From positions 33,163 to 97,162 of the forward strand of contig JALRMH010000078.1 in assembly GCA_026119935.1 (NCBI GenBank): DNA of 64,000 bases, in the 5' to 3' direction. The translations under genes and the position numbers were made by a program. Shown here piece by piece: positions 37,739 to 49,198 of this stretch. The stretch's first letter is position 1. Each line of letters opens with the position of its first letter. Source of the stretch: Endothia cerciana. Lineage: Eukaryota; Ascomycota; Sordariomycetes; Diaporthales; Cryphonectriaceae. Under the pieces are notes generated by a model. That model saw nothing but the letters and a program-made list of their open reading frames with translations, searched no databases and was not told the DNA's origin.

Positions 37739-38415
37739 TGAAGAGGAGAAATAAAGAAAGAAATCACCCCTTCCATGTCCACAGAGTTCGCTCACAGTAA
37801 TTGTCATGGCTCACTACCACACATACTAATGCAAAATCTGTCATATGCGTGGGTTGAAACGATCCTATGAAACTTGAAAGGACAATGATGGCCTCTAGCA
37901 TTACTTGTATGTCTTCAAGAATCAAGTATGTTTATTTCACCTCAAGTCCATATAAGGTGTATATGGCTGCTGTCTAAGTAAATGCACGAACAGACAATAT
38001 ATAATCCTTGACTCGACATCCGAAACATTTCTGGAACACTCGACAAGCATTGACAGATAGAGTTTTCAAAAGAATCCAGCAAGATTTGACCATTTCCCAC
38101 GGTACCCAAAAGTTCGGTGGACTCCGAACAGTTAATTATATGTGGCTCATCGTGGCTCTCGTCATCAAAGCCATGATGCATACCCATGTCTCAGGTGGAT
38201 AACCAGGCATTGTAAAAGCTATGCCTATCTTCATTCGCCAGAGGGTTGAGACTACAATGGCATGAAAGAACAACGCGAAGACTTCCTCGAGAAGCTTGAC
38301 ACATTAGTCTTGGTCAGACACTCCGAGCCCATCCTGGGATAGAAGATGGTCCTGTCTCGGTAGGCTAATACTGAGTTAGCTTCAACTTGTCAGGGTAAGA
38401 CTACAAGCTACTCAT

Positions 38416-38953
38416 TGCGAGTGTGACTTCCTAGGCACCCGACACTCCGGACACAGTGGATGGACAATACGATACGCAAAGGGCAGTGTCCAGTGTATCA
38501 TGATTCCCGAGGTCTATGCCTATGCAGGTCCTTCATCCAAGGAGGAATCGGATGCAGGATCAGTGTCATTCTTTGGTGCTCTCAAGGTAGAGGCAACAAA
38601 AAGAACACGATTGGTTGAATTTCCACTGTGGAATGGAGGCTTCCATAGTATATCCCAAGATCAAATTTTCATGACTACCGAGTACGGTGTGGATACGGAG
38701 ACCCGCAGTGGGGTCCGGTCATTGGAAATTCATAGTTGACTGCGAGTACCGTAAAGAAGTTTATGCTGCTATCATGGTGTTTATTGAGATGCCGGCGGAA
38801 TCTGTGGGAGCGACGGATATTGCTATGTGGATGGAGCTAGTGGTAGGAGCTGTGGCAGCATGCACTCGAGACATTCGCAGCCGAAACATCATCGACTCTT
38901 CTCCCCACGCGTCCAAGTTAGCTGAAACGACCGTCAATAACAAGCAGCACTGA
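38416..38953 (+). pseudogene. Unrecognised coding-like fragment with a frame switch
   Basis: Two overlapping frames on + look protein-like. The first, open from before 38419 to the stop at 38739, includes CECDFLGTRHSGHSGW, MIPEVYAYAGPSSKEE and FPLWNGGFHSISQDQIF. The second is one base further on and stops at 38951-38953; it includes GHWKFIVDCEYRKEV, AAIMVFIEMPAES and MWMELVVGAVAACTRDI. The second reads as the natural continuation of the first after about 38700. A one-base lesion or an unrecognised splice could join them. I cannot name a family. Confidence that it was ever coding is modest. Confidence 0.3.
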
Positions 38954-39313
38954 GTCCTGACTGACGCAAATAAATTCAATTACTAACACTGCTTCTCACT
39001 GACTTTTCTTCTAAAATTCGCTTGCTGATGAGCTTGACGAACAGTATACATGATCGTGTAAATCAAGTGTTGTGGGGCGAGATGCTGGAAACTTGACATC
39101 ATGATGTGATGTTGATCGTACTCATCGTGATGTTAAGGGAAAAGAAAAGAAGAAGTTACAAGGGAAAAACAGATGATAGTGAAAGCAGGATGTGCGTATT
39201 CTGTTTCAGAAATCCTATGAGCTCATCACTTAACGGCCATGTCATCTTCTCCGCATGTCTGACTATCTTCATTCTCCTCGTTGAGAAGTCTCGGCACGGC
39301 ATGTTGTCGTGTA

Positions 39314-41459
39314 TCACTTCACACCGTCGCCAAACATCTTCATTGCCAGCTCATTCTGTCGATAGAATGTTGACATGCGGTACTTGCTCTCACCACGATA
39401 CTGTTCCAAGTCTTGTAGAGCCTGCAGCCCCTCACGCTTGATGGTCTCCCGGATGCCCTCCGATCGTGGTCTGATGCTGCATTCAAACGGTCGAGGGCGC
39501 ATATTGAGGCCGTTTCTACAGTCTTTTAGTTATCATCCTTCCAAATGGCACCACACGCTAGGAAGGTGGATCTCACGTATAGTTGAAGATGTCAACTTCC
39601 ACAACACTGCCGTCCGCCCTCCTCTTCTTTTGGATGCTAAAGCCCCAGAGCAGTCTGGCAATGGTGACCCAGGTCCCTTGCTCAGCCAGTGCCTGACCAC
39701 TGCAGACCCTTCGACCCCATCCAAAAGTCATATATCCCCTCTCGCCAGGGAATGGTCTGTTGTCTGGGTCTCCAGGCAGGTATCTCTTTGGGTTGAAGCG
39801 GTCGGGATCTGGAAACTCCCTTTCGTTATGGTGAATTGCCCAGACGTTGCCTTGGATCCAGGTGCCTTTTGGGATTAGCCATCCCTTGTAGATGTCGTCC
39901 TGCGTAGGTGAATGGGGTTGGCCTCCGATGATAGCAACCGAACGCCATCGAAGAACCTCCTTCACGAAGGCTCTGATGTATGGAAGATTGAGTTCGTCGT
40001 CGAAGTGCGGACTCCGATGGGGTCCTACCACACGGTCCAGCTCCTCCCAGGCAGGAATCAGAGTCTCCGGGAACGCGCAGCATGCCAGCACGAACGTGAC
40101 CAACGTACTGCTGCTTGTGTCGGAGCCAGCCCCAAAAAGGTTCCCGCTCAGGCTCGAAATCTCCTCCTCGTCAAGGTTATACTTTTTCCTCTCGGCGAAA
40201 AGGTGCTTGACAAAGCTCTCATCGTGCCCAGGCTTCTGAGCTGCTTCCTCGGCCACGGCATAGAAGAAGCCGTGACCTCTCTTACGCCCGAGTCCATGTT
40301 TCCAAGGTGCTATGGCGTTGGGAAACCTGGCAAGCTGTGGGAAAGTCTCCATCAACATCGGGAACGTCTTTCCGGGCACGTTCAGTTCTGCTGCCAGCTG
40401 CATCACAGCGATGACTTGTAATCACAGTCAGTGGAGGCCACATTGAGAGTCTAACCCAAGAGAGGAATGCATATGGCCAGAAAAAAAAAAGAAGGATTGA
40501 TCGCGTTTTGACTTTGCGATAGGAGCAGTGAGAGACGCAAGGAAGCTCTGAAGGTCTCAAACTCACCCTCCGTTATGATCGGGTCCTCGCTGCTCTCAAC
40601 CCTCCTTCCAAAGCCGATAATACTGACCACACTCGTGGCGTATCGCTCGAAATGTTTCACATAGTCCTCGGGGGTGTGCAAAAGATCGTACGCGACGACA
40701 CGGCTCTCGTCATTCTGAAAGCTGCGGTACTTTCGAACTTGCTGAACTCCTCTGTGCGATGTTCGTGGAATCAGTAACTGTTTAGAAGACAAGGAGGGAG
40801 AATATGTCTTGAGGCATGTCCGGGGAGTGCCGCCCTCCGTAACTCCCAGACAAATACGTCTCAGAACCCATGTGTTGGTGAGAGAAGGGATGTAACCCGC
40901 CAGGTGTCACATACACGGCAAAGTGCATCAACTTTCTCTGCACACGCCACCGCTCTCGTTGCTCGCGTGTCCGGGTGTACATATTCACCAGGTTAGATTG
41001 GCCCGCTCCCAATTCCGCGAAGACGACCATGCGTGGGCGGGAAGAGTAGATGCCTGCTCGCTTCTCAAACAATTCTGAGGCTGCCCACGCATCGTTGATC
41101 CAGACGGTCGGGTTTCTTCCTATCCATACCGTGATGAGTGGGGAATTGTACTTATTCGACAGCTCTTCAAACCATAGCCAGGGCTTGTGGTCTGGAAGCA
41201 TGAAGGTGTTCCCAACCACTGGGTACGGCACTGGCCCCGGAGGCTGTGTGTGTATACATGAGTAACGACTCCCGCAAACTGAGATATGCGTATGACATAC
41301 CATTTTTAACCGCAGCCAAAACATCCTGGCATAGTCGACGACTACGCCGAAGACGATTAGCACGAGCGTCGCGGTGATAAATCTCCACAGGGTCGCATCC
41401 CGGAGGAGCTTCTGGAGGCCGACAAGCCCTACAAGCTCGTCAATCCGGCCTGACAACAT
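39314..41459 (-). CDS. Cytochrome P450 monooxygenase, microsomal type (O-methylsterigmatocystin-oxidoreductase-like)
   Basis: Five exons join in frame: 41459-41301, 41243-40915, 40751-40567, 40414-39577 and 39515-39314, giving 570 residues. An N-terminal membrane anchor (about residues 28-48) precedes the proline hinge PPGPVPYPVVGNTF. The I-helix oxygen-binding motif is AGSDTSSST, the K-helix ExxR is KEVLRWR, the PERF-type segment is DPDRFNPKRYL, and the haem ligand loop is FGWGRRVCSGQALAE with the axial Cys. All P450 landmarks are intact, so an active enzyme of the endoplasmic reticulum is expected. The overall pattern resembles the CYP64-like/O-methylsterigmatocystin oxidoreductase group, which hydroxylates aromatic or polyketide compounds; the substrate is not deducible. 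It lies 0.8 kb downstream of a flavin monooxygenase gene in the same orientation. Confidence 0.93.
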
Positions 41460-42247
41460 TCTGCCTGGTTACGTTGGGTAAGCGGGAGGGAAACCCATAT
41501 AATATACGAAACGTTCTGGCAGAAGGGCCCAAGGACTTGAGGCTGGCGCCGGATTGCCGTTACAAATCGGCCCAGAGATGAGTCGAGGGAGTGACGGCGA
41601 TGTCAAGGACGATAGCTTGGCTAGACAGAGAGTATTTAGATCTTGGGAAACGTAGTAGGACGAAAGGCGGATTCTCGTTGCCGGCTCTGAATCTCACAAG
41701 CAGTCGGGCACGACAGACTTGAGGCGTCCGGGTCAAAATAAGGGCCCGGAGGAAAGATATTGGCGCCTACCCCGCAGTCCTGTCAACATCGGCAGATCAG
41801 CCGAATAGCTTCAAGTTCCCGCCGGCGATCCTTTCCAAGAAATATGCCGAATTAGGAGTTCCCCTTTGTGTTCACGTGGCTGATGCCGCATGGGTGGCCG
41901 TCCCTCCGAAGCCTTAGCAATACGCCGCACTATAGGCAGAGGATGGGGATAATCAGGAAGGGAAGGTAATTCGAAGACTGCCCTCGCTAATGCCCCTCAA
42001 GTACAGATCTTGACCTCCGTGCTGAAGCGCGATGTGTAGCTACCTGAGTCAAATAAACTCATATTGTACAATTTCCGGAAGTCTCCGATACTGGTTGTCA
42101 CCTGGCTGGGCTGCATCAAAGCTTTGGTGGATCAAGAACCAAAATGGTATAGTGAGTCTATGGTACACTTATTGCGTATAGCGACTTTGAACGTGTGAAA
42201 TGTTGTCCAGGGTTCTTCTAAAATCAGTACTGGGGGCGCTGGGCAGA
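41460..42247. other. Intergenic region between monooxygenase and P450 genes
   Basis: Nearly 800 bp with no coding signal. It should contain the terminator of the flavin monooxygenase gene and the promoter of the P450 gene. Confidence 0.5.
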
Positions 42248-43688
42248 CTAGGTTGACCTGTCCTCTGCGAACAAGGCGGAAACCTCATCGTACATTTCCT
42301 CCGCATGCCTCTCAGTGTCGTGGGCCTGAATCCACTCCTCTCTGGGAAACCGGATGCTCTCCGGGTTCTTCCTGACCGCCTCCCAGTCTACCTTGTGCCA
42401 CATATCTCTTGTCGTCTCGCCGGTCTTCTGGACCGCCTTGACCCTCTCGTAGCGGATCCGCTCGTGCGTCCTGACCGCCTGGGGAACGTGTTGCTTGCCG
42501 CCACGCCTCAGACAGACTGCTATAGTGACACCATCCTCCACAGCCTGTGCCGCACCCTGCGCCGAGGTTGGCAGGAAGGGGTGTGCCGAGTCGCCCAGCA
42601 GGAGGATCCTCCCCCGGGGGCTGACCCAGGTCGGCAGCGGGTCCCGGTACACCAGCTTCCAGTCCACGAGCTTCTCCTCGGGCGTCTTGGAGATGATCCT
42701 CGTCACCACCGGGTCCCAGTCCCTGACCGCCTCCAGCACCTCCGACAGCCTGCCCGGGAAGCTCCAGCTCTCGTCGATGTCGTGGTCGTCCCTGTGCGTC
42801 AGCACCCAGCTGCAGTCGGACCCGTTCTTCAGCGTGCTGAACAGGAAGTGTATGTCCGCGCCGATCCAGCCGTTGAACGTATCGCCGTTCTCGCAGAACT
42901 GCCTCGTCTCCGGGTCAGCGAGCATGTCGCTGTTCGGAAACCAGGTCCGCCAGACAGCGTACCCGCTACTCTTGGGCTTGTCCTCGAAGCCGAGCACGAT
43001 CTTCCGCGCCTTGGAGCGCACACCGTCTGCGGCTATCACGACGTCGCTGGTGACCTGACGCGAAGCTCAGCATACAGCCCCAGCATGACCGGTTGGAGAC
43101 AGGAGGCAAACCTTGTCGCCGTTGTCCAGGATGATACCCGCCTCCTTCTCATCCTCGAAATATCTCTCTATCCTGCGGCCCAGATGGATGGGGATCCCCA
43201 GGTCATCCCTGGCGTGATTGAACACGATCTCGTGCAGCTCCCCACGATGGCCGCTGAGGAAAGGCGCCTCGGCGTCGTACGGCATAAGCGGCTGGTTATA
43301 TACGACCTCACCGGTATCCCACTTGTGGATGTTGAAGCCGTATCCCGAGGAGTGCAAGTCGATGCACAGGGGCCTGAACCTCTCCGTGACGGCCCCGTCG
43401 CCCCAGCGGGCAAATATCCGTCCCGCGTTGGACCCGAAGGTGATGATGTCCCCCAGCTGCTTCAGCTCCGAGAAGGACTCGTAGACCTCGACGTCGTGCC
43501 CTTGACGCCGGCATTCTATGGCCGCAGCGAGCCCTCCGAAGCCTGTGAGGGTCTCAATCAACACCGTGTCCTAGCAAGCCGCAGGGGCTAGCCGTAAAGG
43601 CTGTGGGTTCCCATTGCCCATACATACCCGCCCCGACCACAGTGACCTTGATGCCGGTTTTGTTGTTGCCATTGATAGAGGCCGTCAT
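42248..43688 (-). CDS. FAD-dependent class A monooxygenase (salicylate-hydroxylase-like)
   Basis: Three exons join in frame: 43688-43628, 43542-43112 and 43054-42248, giving 432 residues. The spliced amino terminus has the dinucleotide-binding fingerprint VVGAGFGGLAAAIECRRQG, completed across intron 1. The DG motif (AADGVRSKARK) and the GD motif (LLLGDSAHPFLPTSAQGAAQAVED), which contact FAD and NAD(P)H, are complete. The family uses NAD(P)H and oxygen to hydroxylate, or decarboxylatively hydroxylate, aromatic rings, for example salicylate to catechol or 6-hydroxynicotinate. The actual substrate is unknown. It has no membrane helix, so it is probably cytosolic. The same-strand P450 downstream suggests a shared aromatic substrate or pathway, but no other pathway gene is adjacent. 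Confidence 0.92.
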
Positions 43689-44816
43689 CTTGTACGTGGA
43701 ACACCAGAACAAACACAACACCAAAAAAAAAAAAAGGCTCGACTTGCGAGGCGACACAATTTCACGATATTTGTCCGATTACAGCTGGCATATGTTGTTT
43801 CAGCGCACGATGCGAAGGCACTCTCGGAGGGAAAACTTGGACCCGGCAACACCAATTGCAAACCAGCTGGGCTGTCCCGTCACGTATAACGGCCTAAATC
43901 CCAACGTCTCCCAAAGAAAGACCGGCGGGAGCAACTTGGGCCCCGAACCCCGAATTCTGCCAACAGCCGGGCTGGCGGTCTTGCGGGGTCAAGAGGGGCC
44001 GATGAGATACGGCCAATGATGACTCTCAAGCGCCTGGGACAACATGTGTCCAGATGGAGCATCTCCACACTAGAGGCCCGCTCATGGGGACCCTCCCCCC
44101 CAGGCTCTGCCGTGTTCTGGTTCGGCGTGGTCTTGCGGAGGGACTCTGCTGTGTGGCAGACACACCTGAGGCCGAGCCTGGCAGCGAGGTCACAGGCGCG
44201 CGCTCGCTGATGCAGGCTGTAGGGGGCACTCCACGCAGCCTGTTGTCAAGTCTCACGTCTGTTGGCCGAGATTCCGGATTTCTGGACGCGGCGAGGGGTG
44301 GGCCTGCGAGGGACTGGGAAAGATGGATCGAGTTGTCAAACGCCGCCTCCAGGGCTCTCTTATCTTCTGATGTGCCGCCTTCCTCTTCGTTGCCAGAGGA
44401 GGAGAACTGACTACCTGGGCGAGCATAGATAGATGTCCATCTGGTAGTAGTATGCATTGAATTCAAAGCCAGGTGCCAAAAGTTCCGTCCGGGCTTACTG
44501 CAAAGGTCTTGAGGGTCATCTTGACGGTAGCCCTCCCCCACTACGTAGGCGGGGCTAGGACATCTGCACATAATCCGCGAATTTGTGTGAGGCAATAAAA
44601 CACGAAACGATCCGTGCAAGCTTGTCTTTTTTTTTTTTTTTTCTTTTTTTTTTTTTTCTTCCTTCTTTCAACATTCTTTCTTTTGCTCATCTACCAGCGT
44701 CGGCTAACAACAGAAATCAAACGGGCGCCGTAGCGGGGATAAATGGAGGCAGCCCCTGCAGGGCTGCAGCCAGGCCAAACATGAGCTGCCGTGGCGTGCA
44801 CCCAACGTCAACCTCT
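43689..44816. other. Intergenic region
   Basis: It contains the promoter of the flavin monooxygenase (an A-rich run lies near 43722-43735) and the 3' flank of katG. Overlapping frames at 44026-44619 on both strands resemble no family. Confidence 0.5.
44626..44660. repeat. Long T homopolymer tract
   Basis: Two T runs separated by single C bases, about 160 bp after the katG stop on the complementary strand. Confidence 0.9.
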
Positions 44817-47249
44817 TTACAATTTGTGAGAGCCAGTAGATTTGGCGTTTTTCCTCACGTCAAACCGATCCAGCATCATCACCTTGTCCCAGGCAGCCAC
44901 AAAGTCCTTGACCAGCTTAGCCTGTCCGTCGGCCTGGCCGTACACCTCGGCGATGGCCCTCAGCTCGGACTGCGAGCCAAAGACCAGGTCGGCACGGGTG
45001 GCGGTCCACCTCTGGGCGCCAGACCTGCGGTCCACACCATTCCACAGCTCTCCGTCCTTGCCGGCTGCGACCCAGGCGGTATCCATGTCCAGCAGGCTGA
45101 CAAAGAAGTCGTTGGTCAGCTGGCCGGGGCGCTTGGTGAAGACACCGTGCGCCGAGCCGTCGTAGTTGGCATTCAGGGCACGCAGGCCACCGACCAGGAC
45201 GGTCAGCTCCGGTGGGGTCAGGCCCAGGGTGTGGGCCTTGTCGACGAGGTACTGCTCGGTGCGGACGCGAGGCGAAGACTTTCCGTAGTTTCGGAAACCG
45301 TCAGCCTTGGGCTCGAGGTAGGCGATGGAGTCAACCTCGGTCTGCTCCTGGGAGGCGTCCGTCCGGCCGGGGGTGAAGGGGACGGTGATGTCGTGACCAG
45401 CATCCCTGGCCCCCTTCTCGACGGCGGCGGATCCGGCCAGGACGATGGTGTCGGCCAGGGAGATCTTCCTGCCGCCGGGCGCAGAGGTGTTGAACCTCTG
45501 CTGGACGCCCTCGAGGGCCTTGAGGACCTGCTGCAGCTGGGGTGGGTTGTTGGCGGCCCACCTGTTCATGGGCTCGAGGCGGATGCGGGCGCCGTTGGCA
45601 CCACCACGCTTGTCGGTGATGCGGAAGGATGAGGCCGAGGCCCAGGCAGTGGCAACGAGGCGCGATGGCTCGATGCCGGCGGAGAGGATGCTCTGCTTCA
45701 GGCCCGCGACATCCTTCTCGTCGACAAGGGGGTGGTCGACCTTGGGGACGGGGTCCTGCCAGATCAGCCCCTCCTTGGGCACCTCGGGGCCGAGGTAGCG
45801 GTCGACGGGACCCATGTCACGGTGCAGCAGCTTGAACCAGGCACGGGCAAAGGCGTCCTCGAGCTCCCCGAAGTGGTCCAGCCAGCGGCGCGTGATCTTC
45901 TCGTAGGCGGGGTCGAAGCGCATCGAGAGATCAGTGGTCAGCATGGTGGGCCTGCGCTTCTTGTTGGGGTCGAAGGGGTCTGGGATGGTGGCCTCGGCGT
46001 TCTTGGCCACCCACTGGGGGCCGCCGCCGGGGCTCCTCTCCTCCTCCCACTCGTTGCCGTAGAGGGACTGGAGGTAGCCGTTGCCCCACTTGGTCGGGGT
46101 GGTGGTCCAGACGACCTCCAGCCCCGAGGTGATGGCATCGCCGGCCTTGCCGGAGCCGTGCTTGCTGACCCAGCCGAGGCCCTGGTTCTCGATGTTGGCG
46201 CCGGCAGGGGCCGGGCCGCAGTTGCTGTCGGGGGCGGCGCCGTGGGTCTTGCCGAAGGCATGCCCGCCGACGATGAGGGCGGCAGTCTCCTCGTCGTTCA
46301 TGCCCATGCGGCCAAAGGCGGTGCGGATGTCCCTGGCGGCAGCCACGGGGTCGGGGATGCCGTCAGGGCCCATGGGGTTGACGTAGATGAGGCCCATGTG
46401 GGTGGCGCCCATGGGCTCCTCCAGCTCACGGCGGTGGATGTCGGTGTCCTTGGAGTAGTCGGCGCCGCTCATGGTGCCCTTCTCGTGCAGCTCCCTGAGG
46501 GCCTTGGAGTAGCGCGTCTCGTTGCCCTGGGGGAACATGGTCTTCTCACTGCCCCAGTAGACGGACTCGTCGGCCTGCCAGGTGTCGGGGCGGCCGGCGC
46601 CGAAGCCAAAGGTCTTGAAGCCCATGGACTCCATGGCGACGTTGCCCGCCAGCAGCATCAGGTCGGCCCACGAGATCCTGCTGCCGTACTTCTGCTTGAC
46701 GGGCCACAGCAGCCGGCGGGCCTTGTCAAGGTTGCCATTGTCGGGCCAGCTGTTGAGAGGCTCGAAGCGCTGCTGCCCGCCGCCGCCGCCGCCGCGGCCG
46801 TCAAAGACACGGTAGGTGCCGGCGGAGTGCCAGGCCATGCGGATCATCAGGCCGCCGTAGTGGCCCCAGTCGGCGGGCCACCAGTCCTTGGAGTCGGTCA
46901 TGAGGTCGGTGAGGTCCTTCTTGAGGGCGGCATAGTCGATGGTCTTGAAGGCCTCGGCGTAGTCGAAGTCCTTGTCGAGGGGGTTGGACTCGGCGCCGTT
47001 GAGGCGGAGGACGTCGAGCTTGAGGCCGTCGGGCCACCAGTCCTTGTTCCTGGTGCCGCCACCGGCGACGTTGCTGTGCAGCGGGCACTGGTCGACGCTA
47101 CCCATGTTGTTGGCGGTGGTTGATCGCAGACGGCCTGGAGAGGCAGGAGAGGAGAAGCGGCGGTAATCCCGATGATGGTAAGGGAACGAGGCGAGAAGAC
47201 GAAGGGGACGTAGACAGCTGGCGGCCCCGCGGGTGATGGAAGGTTTCAT
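44817..47249 (-). CDS. katG: Bifunctional catalase-peroxidase
   Basis: A haem enzyme that removes H2O2 by catalase and peroxidase reactions. One exon encodes 810 residues from the ATG at 47249, or 762 from the ATG at 47105. The distal active site is MAWHSAGTYR. The proximal His is in GGHAFGKTHG. The Trp-Tyr-Met adduct needed for catalase activity is present: Trp in the distal motif, Tyr in GLIYVNPMGP, and Met in FGRMGMNDEE. The duplicated second peroxidase domain (from about residue 470) is complete. MGSVDQCPLHSN is where KatG proteins usually begin; the 48 residues before it are Arg/Ser-rich with no acidic residue until the last few, like a mitochondrial presequence. The C terminus HKL is close to, but not, a consensus peroxisomal signal. 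An in-frame codon at 47291 is GTG and is rejected. Confidence 0.96.
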   Translation of the reverse strand: MKPSITRGAASCLRPLRLLASFPYHHRDYRRFSSPASPGRLRSTTANNMGSVDQCPLHSNVAGGGTRNKDWWPDGLKLDVLRLNGAESNPLDKDFDYAEAFKTIDYAALKKDLTDLMTDSKDWWPADWGHYGGLMIRMAWHSAGTYRVFDGRGGGGGGQQRFEPLNSWPDNGNLDKARRLLWPVKQKYGSRISWADLMLLAGNVAMESMGFKTFGFGAGRPDTWQADESVYWGSEKTMFPQGNETRYSKALRELHEKGTMSGADYSKDTDIHRRELEEPMGATHMGLIYVNPMGPDGIPDPVAAARDIRTAFGRMGMNDEETAALIVGGHAFGKTHGAAPDSNCGPAPAGANIENQGLGWVSKHGSGKAGDAITSGLEVVWTTTPTKWGNGYLQSLYGNEWEEERSPGGGPQWVAKNAEATIPDPFDPNKKRRPTMLTTDLSMRFDPAYEKITRRWLDHFGELEDAFARAWFKLLHRDMGPVDRYLGPEVPKEGLIWQDPVPKVDHPLVDEKDVAGLKQSILSAGIEPSRLVATAWASASSFRITDKRGGANGARIRLEPMNRWAANNPPQLQQVLKALEGVQQRFNTSAPGGRKISLADTIVLAGSAAVEKGARDAGHDITVPFTPGRTDASQEQTEVDSIAYLEPKADGFRNYGKSSPRVRTEQYLVDKAHTLGLTPPELTVLVGGLRALNANYDGSAHGVFTKRPGQLTNDFFVSLLDMDTAWVAAGKDGELWNGVDRRSGAQRWTATRADLVFGSQSELRAIAEVYGQADGQAKLVKDFVAAWDKVMMLDRFDVRKNAKSTGSHKL

Positions 47250-47295
47250 ATCGTACGAGGAGGTCAGCCCAGGAAGGAGGGGGAGGCCCACGGGG

Positions 47296-47303
47296 TATAT
47301 AAA
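47296..47303 (-). promoter_or_regulatory. Candidate TATA element of katG
   Basis: TATATAAA on + (TTTATATA on the coding strand) lies 47 bp upstream of the ATG at 47249. Initiation 25-35 bp downstream would give a short leader and include the long N-terminal form. Inference from spacing only. Confidence 0.4.
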
Positions 47304-47825
47304 GCCGGGGAGGAAAGGGGGGGGGGTCTGTGACTGTGCACTAGTGATACTTACTTGTATGTAGTATGTATGTAGGATGGGTGTGGCGAATCAGAGGGGG
47401 GTGGGCATAAGGTAATCCCCGCCAAGGATGTAGCTCGATGTCGTCAAGGACCTTCTCTCACCGTGGGCCATAGGTAAACCCACCCTTTCCCTCCTCCTCT
47501 TACCACTCACCGTCTGAGGATTTGTTGGAGAGCGGGGGTGTTTTGGGGGGGAGGGGGGGGGGGGCGGGCATCCTGGGAGTAACATTGGGAAACCTTACAG
47601 TACGTACCGTAGTACGTGCGTACATGGTAGAGCAGCAGCACGGGAAAGTGGGAGGGAGGTTGCTCGGCATCGAAACGGTGGGGATGCCTCAGTCACTACT
47701 ACCATAGCAGGTCCACTTCCTCTTCGAGATGACCAAAAGCCCTCCCCCCTCCCCCCCGGCGACTGCCTGGCCACGCACGCGGTGGGAGGGTCCCGAGGCG
47801 GGGTAATCCCTGGTCTTGCTACCTG

Positions 47826-47889
47826 TGCTGCTGCTGCTGCTCCTCCTCCTCCTCCTCCTCCTCCCCCTCCTCCTCCCCCTCCTCCTCCC
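47826..47889. repeat. (CTG)n(CTC)n trinucleotide repeat
   Basis: About five CTG units followed by CTC units with CCC interruptions. It gives artificial poly-Leu and poly-Pro frames. Intergenic. Confidence 0.9.
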
Positions 47890-49156
47890 GCAGGTCGCCC
47901 TCGTCAATATCCAATCCACATCCACCACCACCAGCTGTTGCTGTTCTGTTGCCGCAGCGGTGCACCTTGAGTCAGGACCAGGTGCAACCTGGCTTGATGG
48001 TCCGATTCCCGCAGCCAAGAGGTGCCCGAGGTAGGCTGCCGCGGGCCTGGCGGTATATACGTGATACAGTACTATGCAGACTGGCAGGCCCCCGTGGTGG
48101 TCTGGATCATCCCAGAGGACCCTGATGATCCTGTCAAACCGGCTACCGCACGCGTACTAGGGGGTAGGTCCTTCCGACAGCCACTTACTGCTGCTGCACC
48201 CTTAGCACTAGACCTATACCTACCTGTGCGTGGTGGTTAGTTGCCCACCTCTCCCGCCCGCCGGAGATCTGAGATGAGGGGAGGACGGTTTCCGACTCTC
48301 TCCTCTCGTCCTCGGCCTCTCGCCTCTCTGGTGCCCTGGCCCTTGTTGGGTACCTACCTGATGGGTACACGCACGGCAGCGACGTGCACCGCAGTCATCA
48401 ATGCCCGTACGGACGTATATCGCCATGTAGACTCGTGAAGGGGCGGGGTCCCAGGTATATAACACAGCACCGGTCTGCAGCATCCGGTACCTCCTGTACT
48501 ATGTACCCTAGACCATGTATGCGTAAGACGGCGCGCGGGCGGAAAACCCGCCCTACCCTGCAGCTCCCGACCTGTAGGTATGTACGTCCGTACTGTGGCA
48601 GCTCGGTGATTTGTAATTCCCTCCCTGGCCCTCTCCCCCCCCCCCCCCCAGGTCGATCAGCGACGGGGCAGATCCCTGGGAGGATGCCGTCCACGGCCCA
48701 CCACGTGCGTGTGGCCCGTCTCTTCGGAGCCTCGCACCTTGGACCAGTTCGGTGATCTGGAGCCCGGCCGGCGATACGAGCCCAGTACATAGCCTCATAC
48801 TGTGCAGTACCTGCTACTGTATGGTCGGCCACTTTTTTTTTCGGGGGGAGGGGGAAGGGTGGGGAGGGCAAGGGCTATCCCTGGTGGTACCATGTAAGTC
48901 CTGGTCCCCCCGGAGAAAGCTCGGTCTGGTCTGGTCCAGAAATGCCTTGTCATGCTCGGGTATGACGTCTAAGACTCTGGTGGAATCCACCTTGGATGGC
49001 GACAGGAGACGAGGCAGAAACTGTAATTGGGCTTCGATGGCCGTTGCATTTCCAATTCCGAGAGGTAAGAATATATTCATTATGCCGGACCGCACGGGCA
49101 CGGGCACCCTCGGAAGCGTTGGGGTGTGTCTCGGCTCCCCTGCCGCCCCACCCCCC

Positions 49157-49198
49157 TCTTTTTATTTTTTATTTTTTATTTTTATTTTTTTATTTTAG
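49157..49198. repeat. T-rich (T5-7A)n tract
   Basis: About six units of five to seven T followed by A. A short AT island in GC-rich surroundings. Confidence 0.85.

Noticed and set aside
42305..43591. 428-codon plus-strand frame opposite the flavin monooxygenase
   Set aside because: It spans both an intron and two exons of the minus-strand gene and has no recognisable domain.
44026..44619. 197-codon minus frame between katG and the monooxygenase
   Set aside because: No family resemblance and competing plus-strand frames over the same DNA; probably chance.
45732..47123. 463-codon plus-strand frame opposite katG
   Set aside because: It is the antisense shadow of a GC-rich conserved gene; the product is a Val/Gly/Ala-rich string with no family pattern.
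47250..47291. Upstream extension of katG to a codon at 47291
   Set aside because: That codon is GTG and lies next to the TATA-like element, so the ATG at 47249 is preferred.
48398..48871. 157-codon minus frame in the katG upstream region
   Set aside because: No recognisable sequence; open through GC-rich low-complexity DNA.
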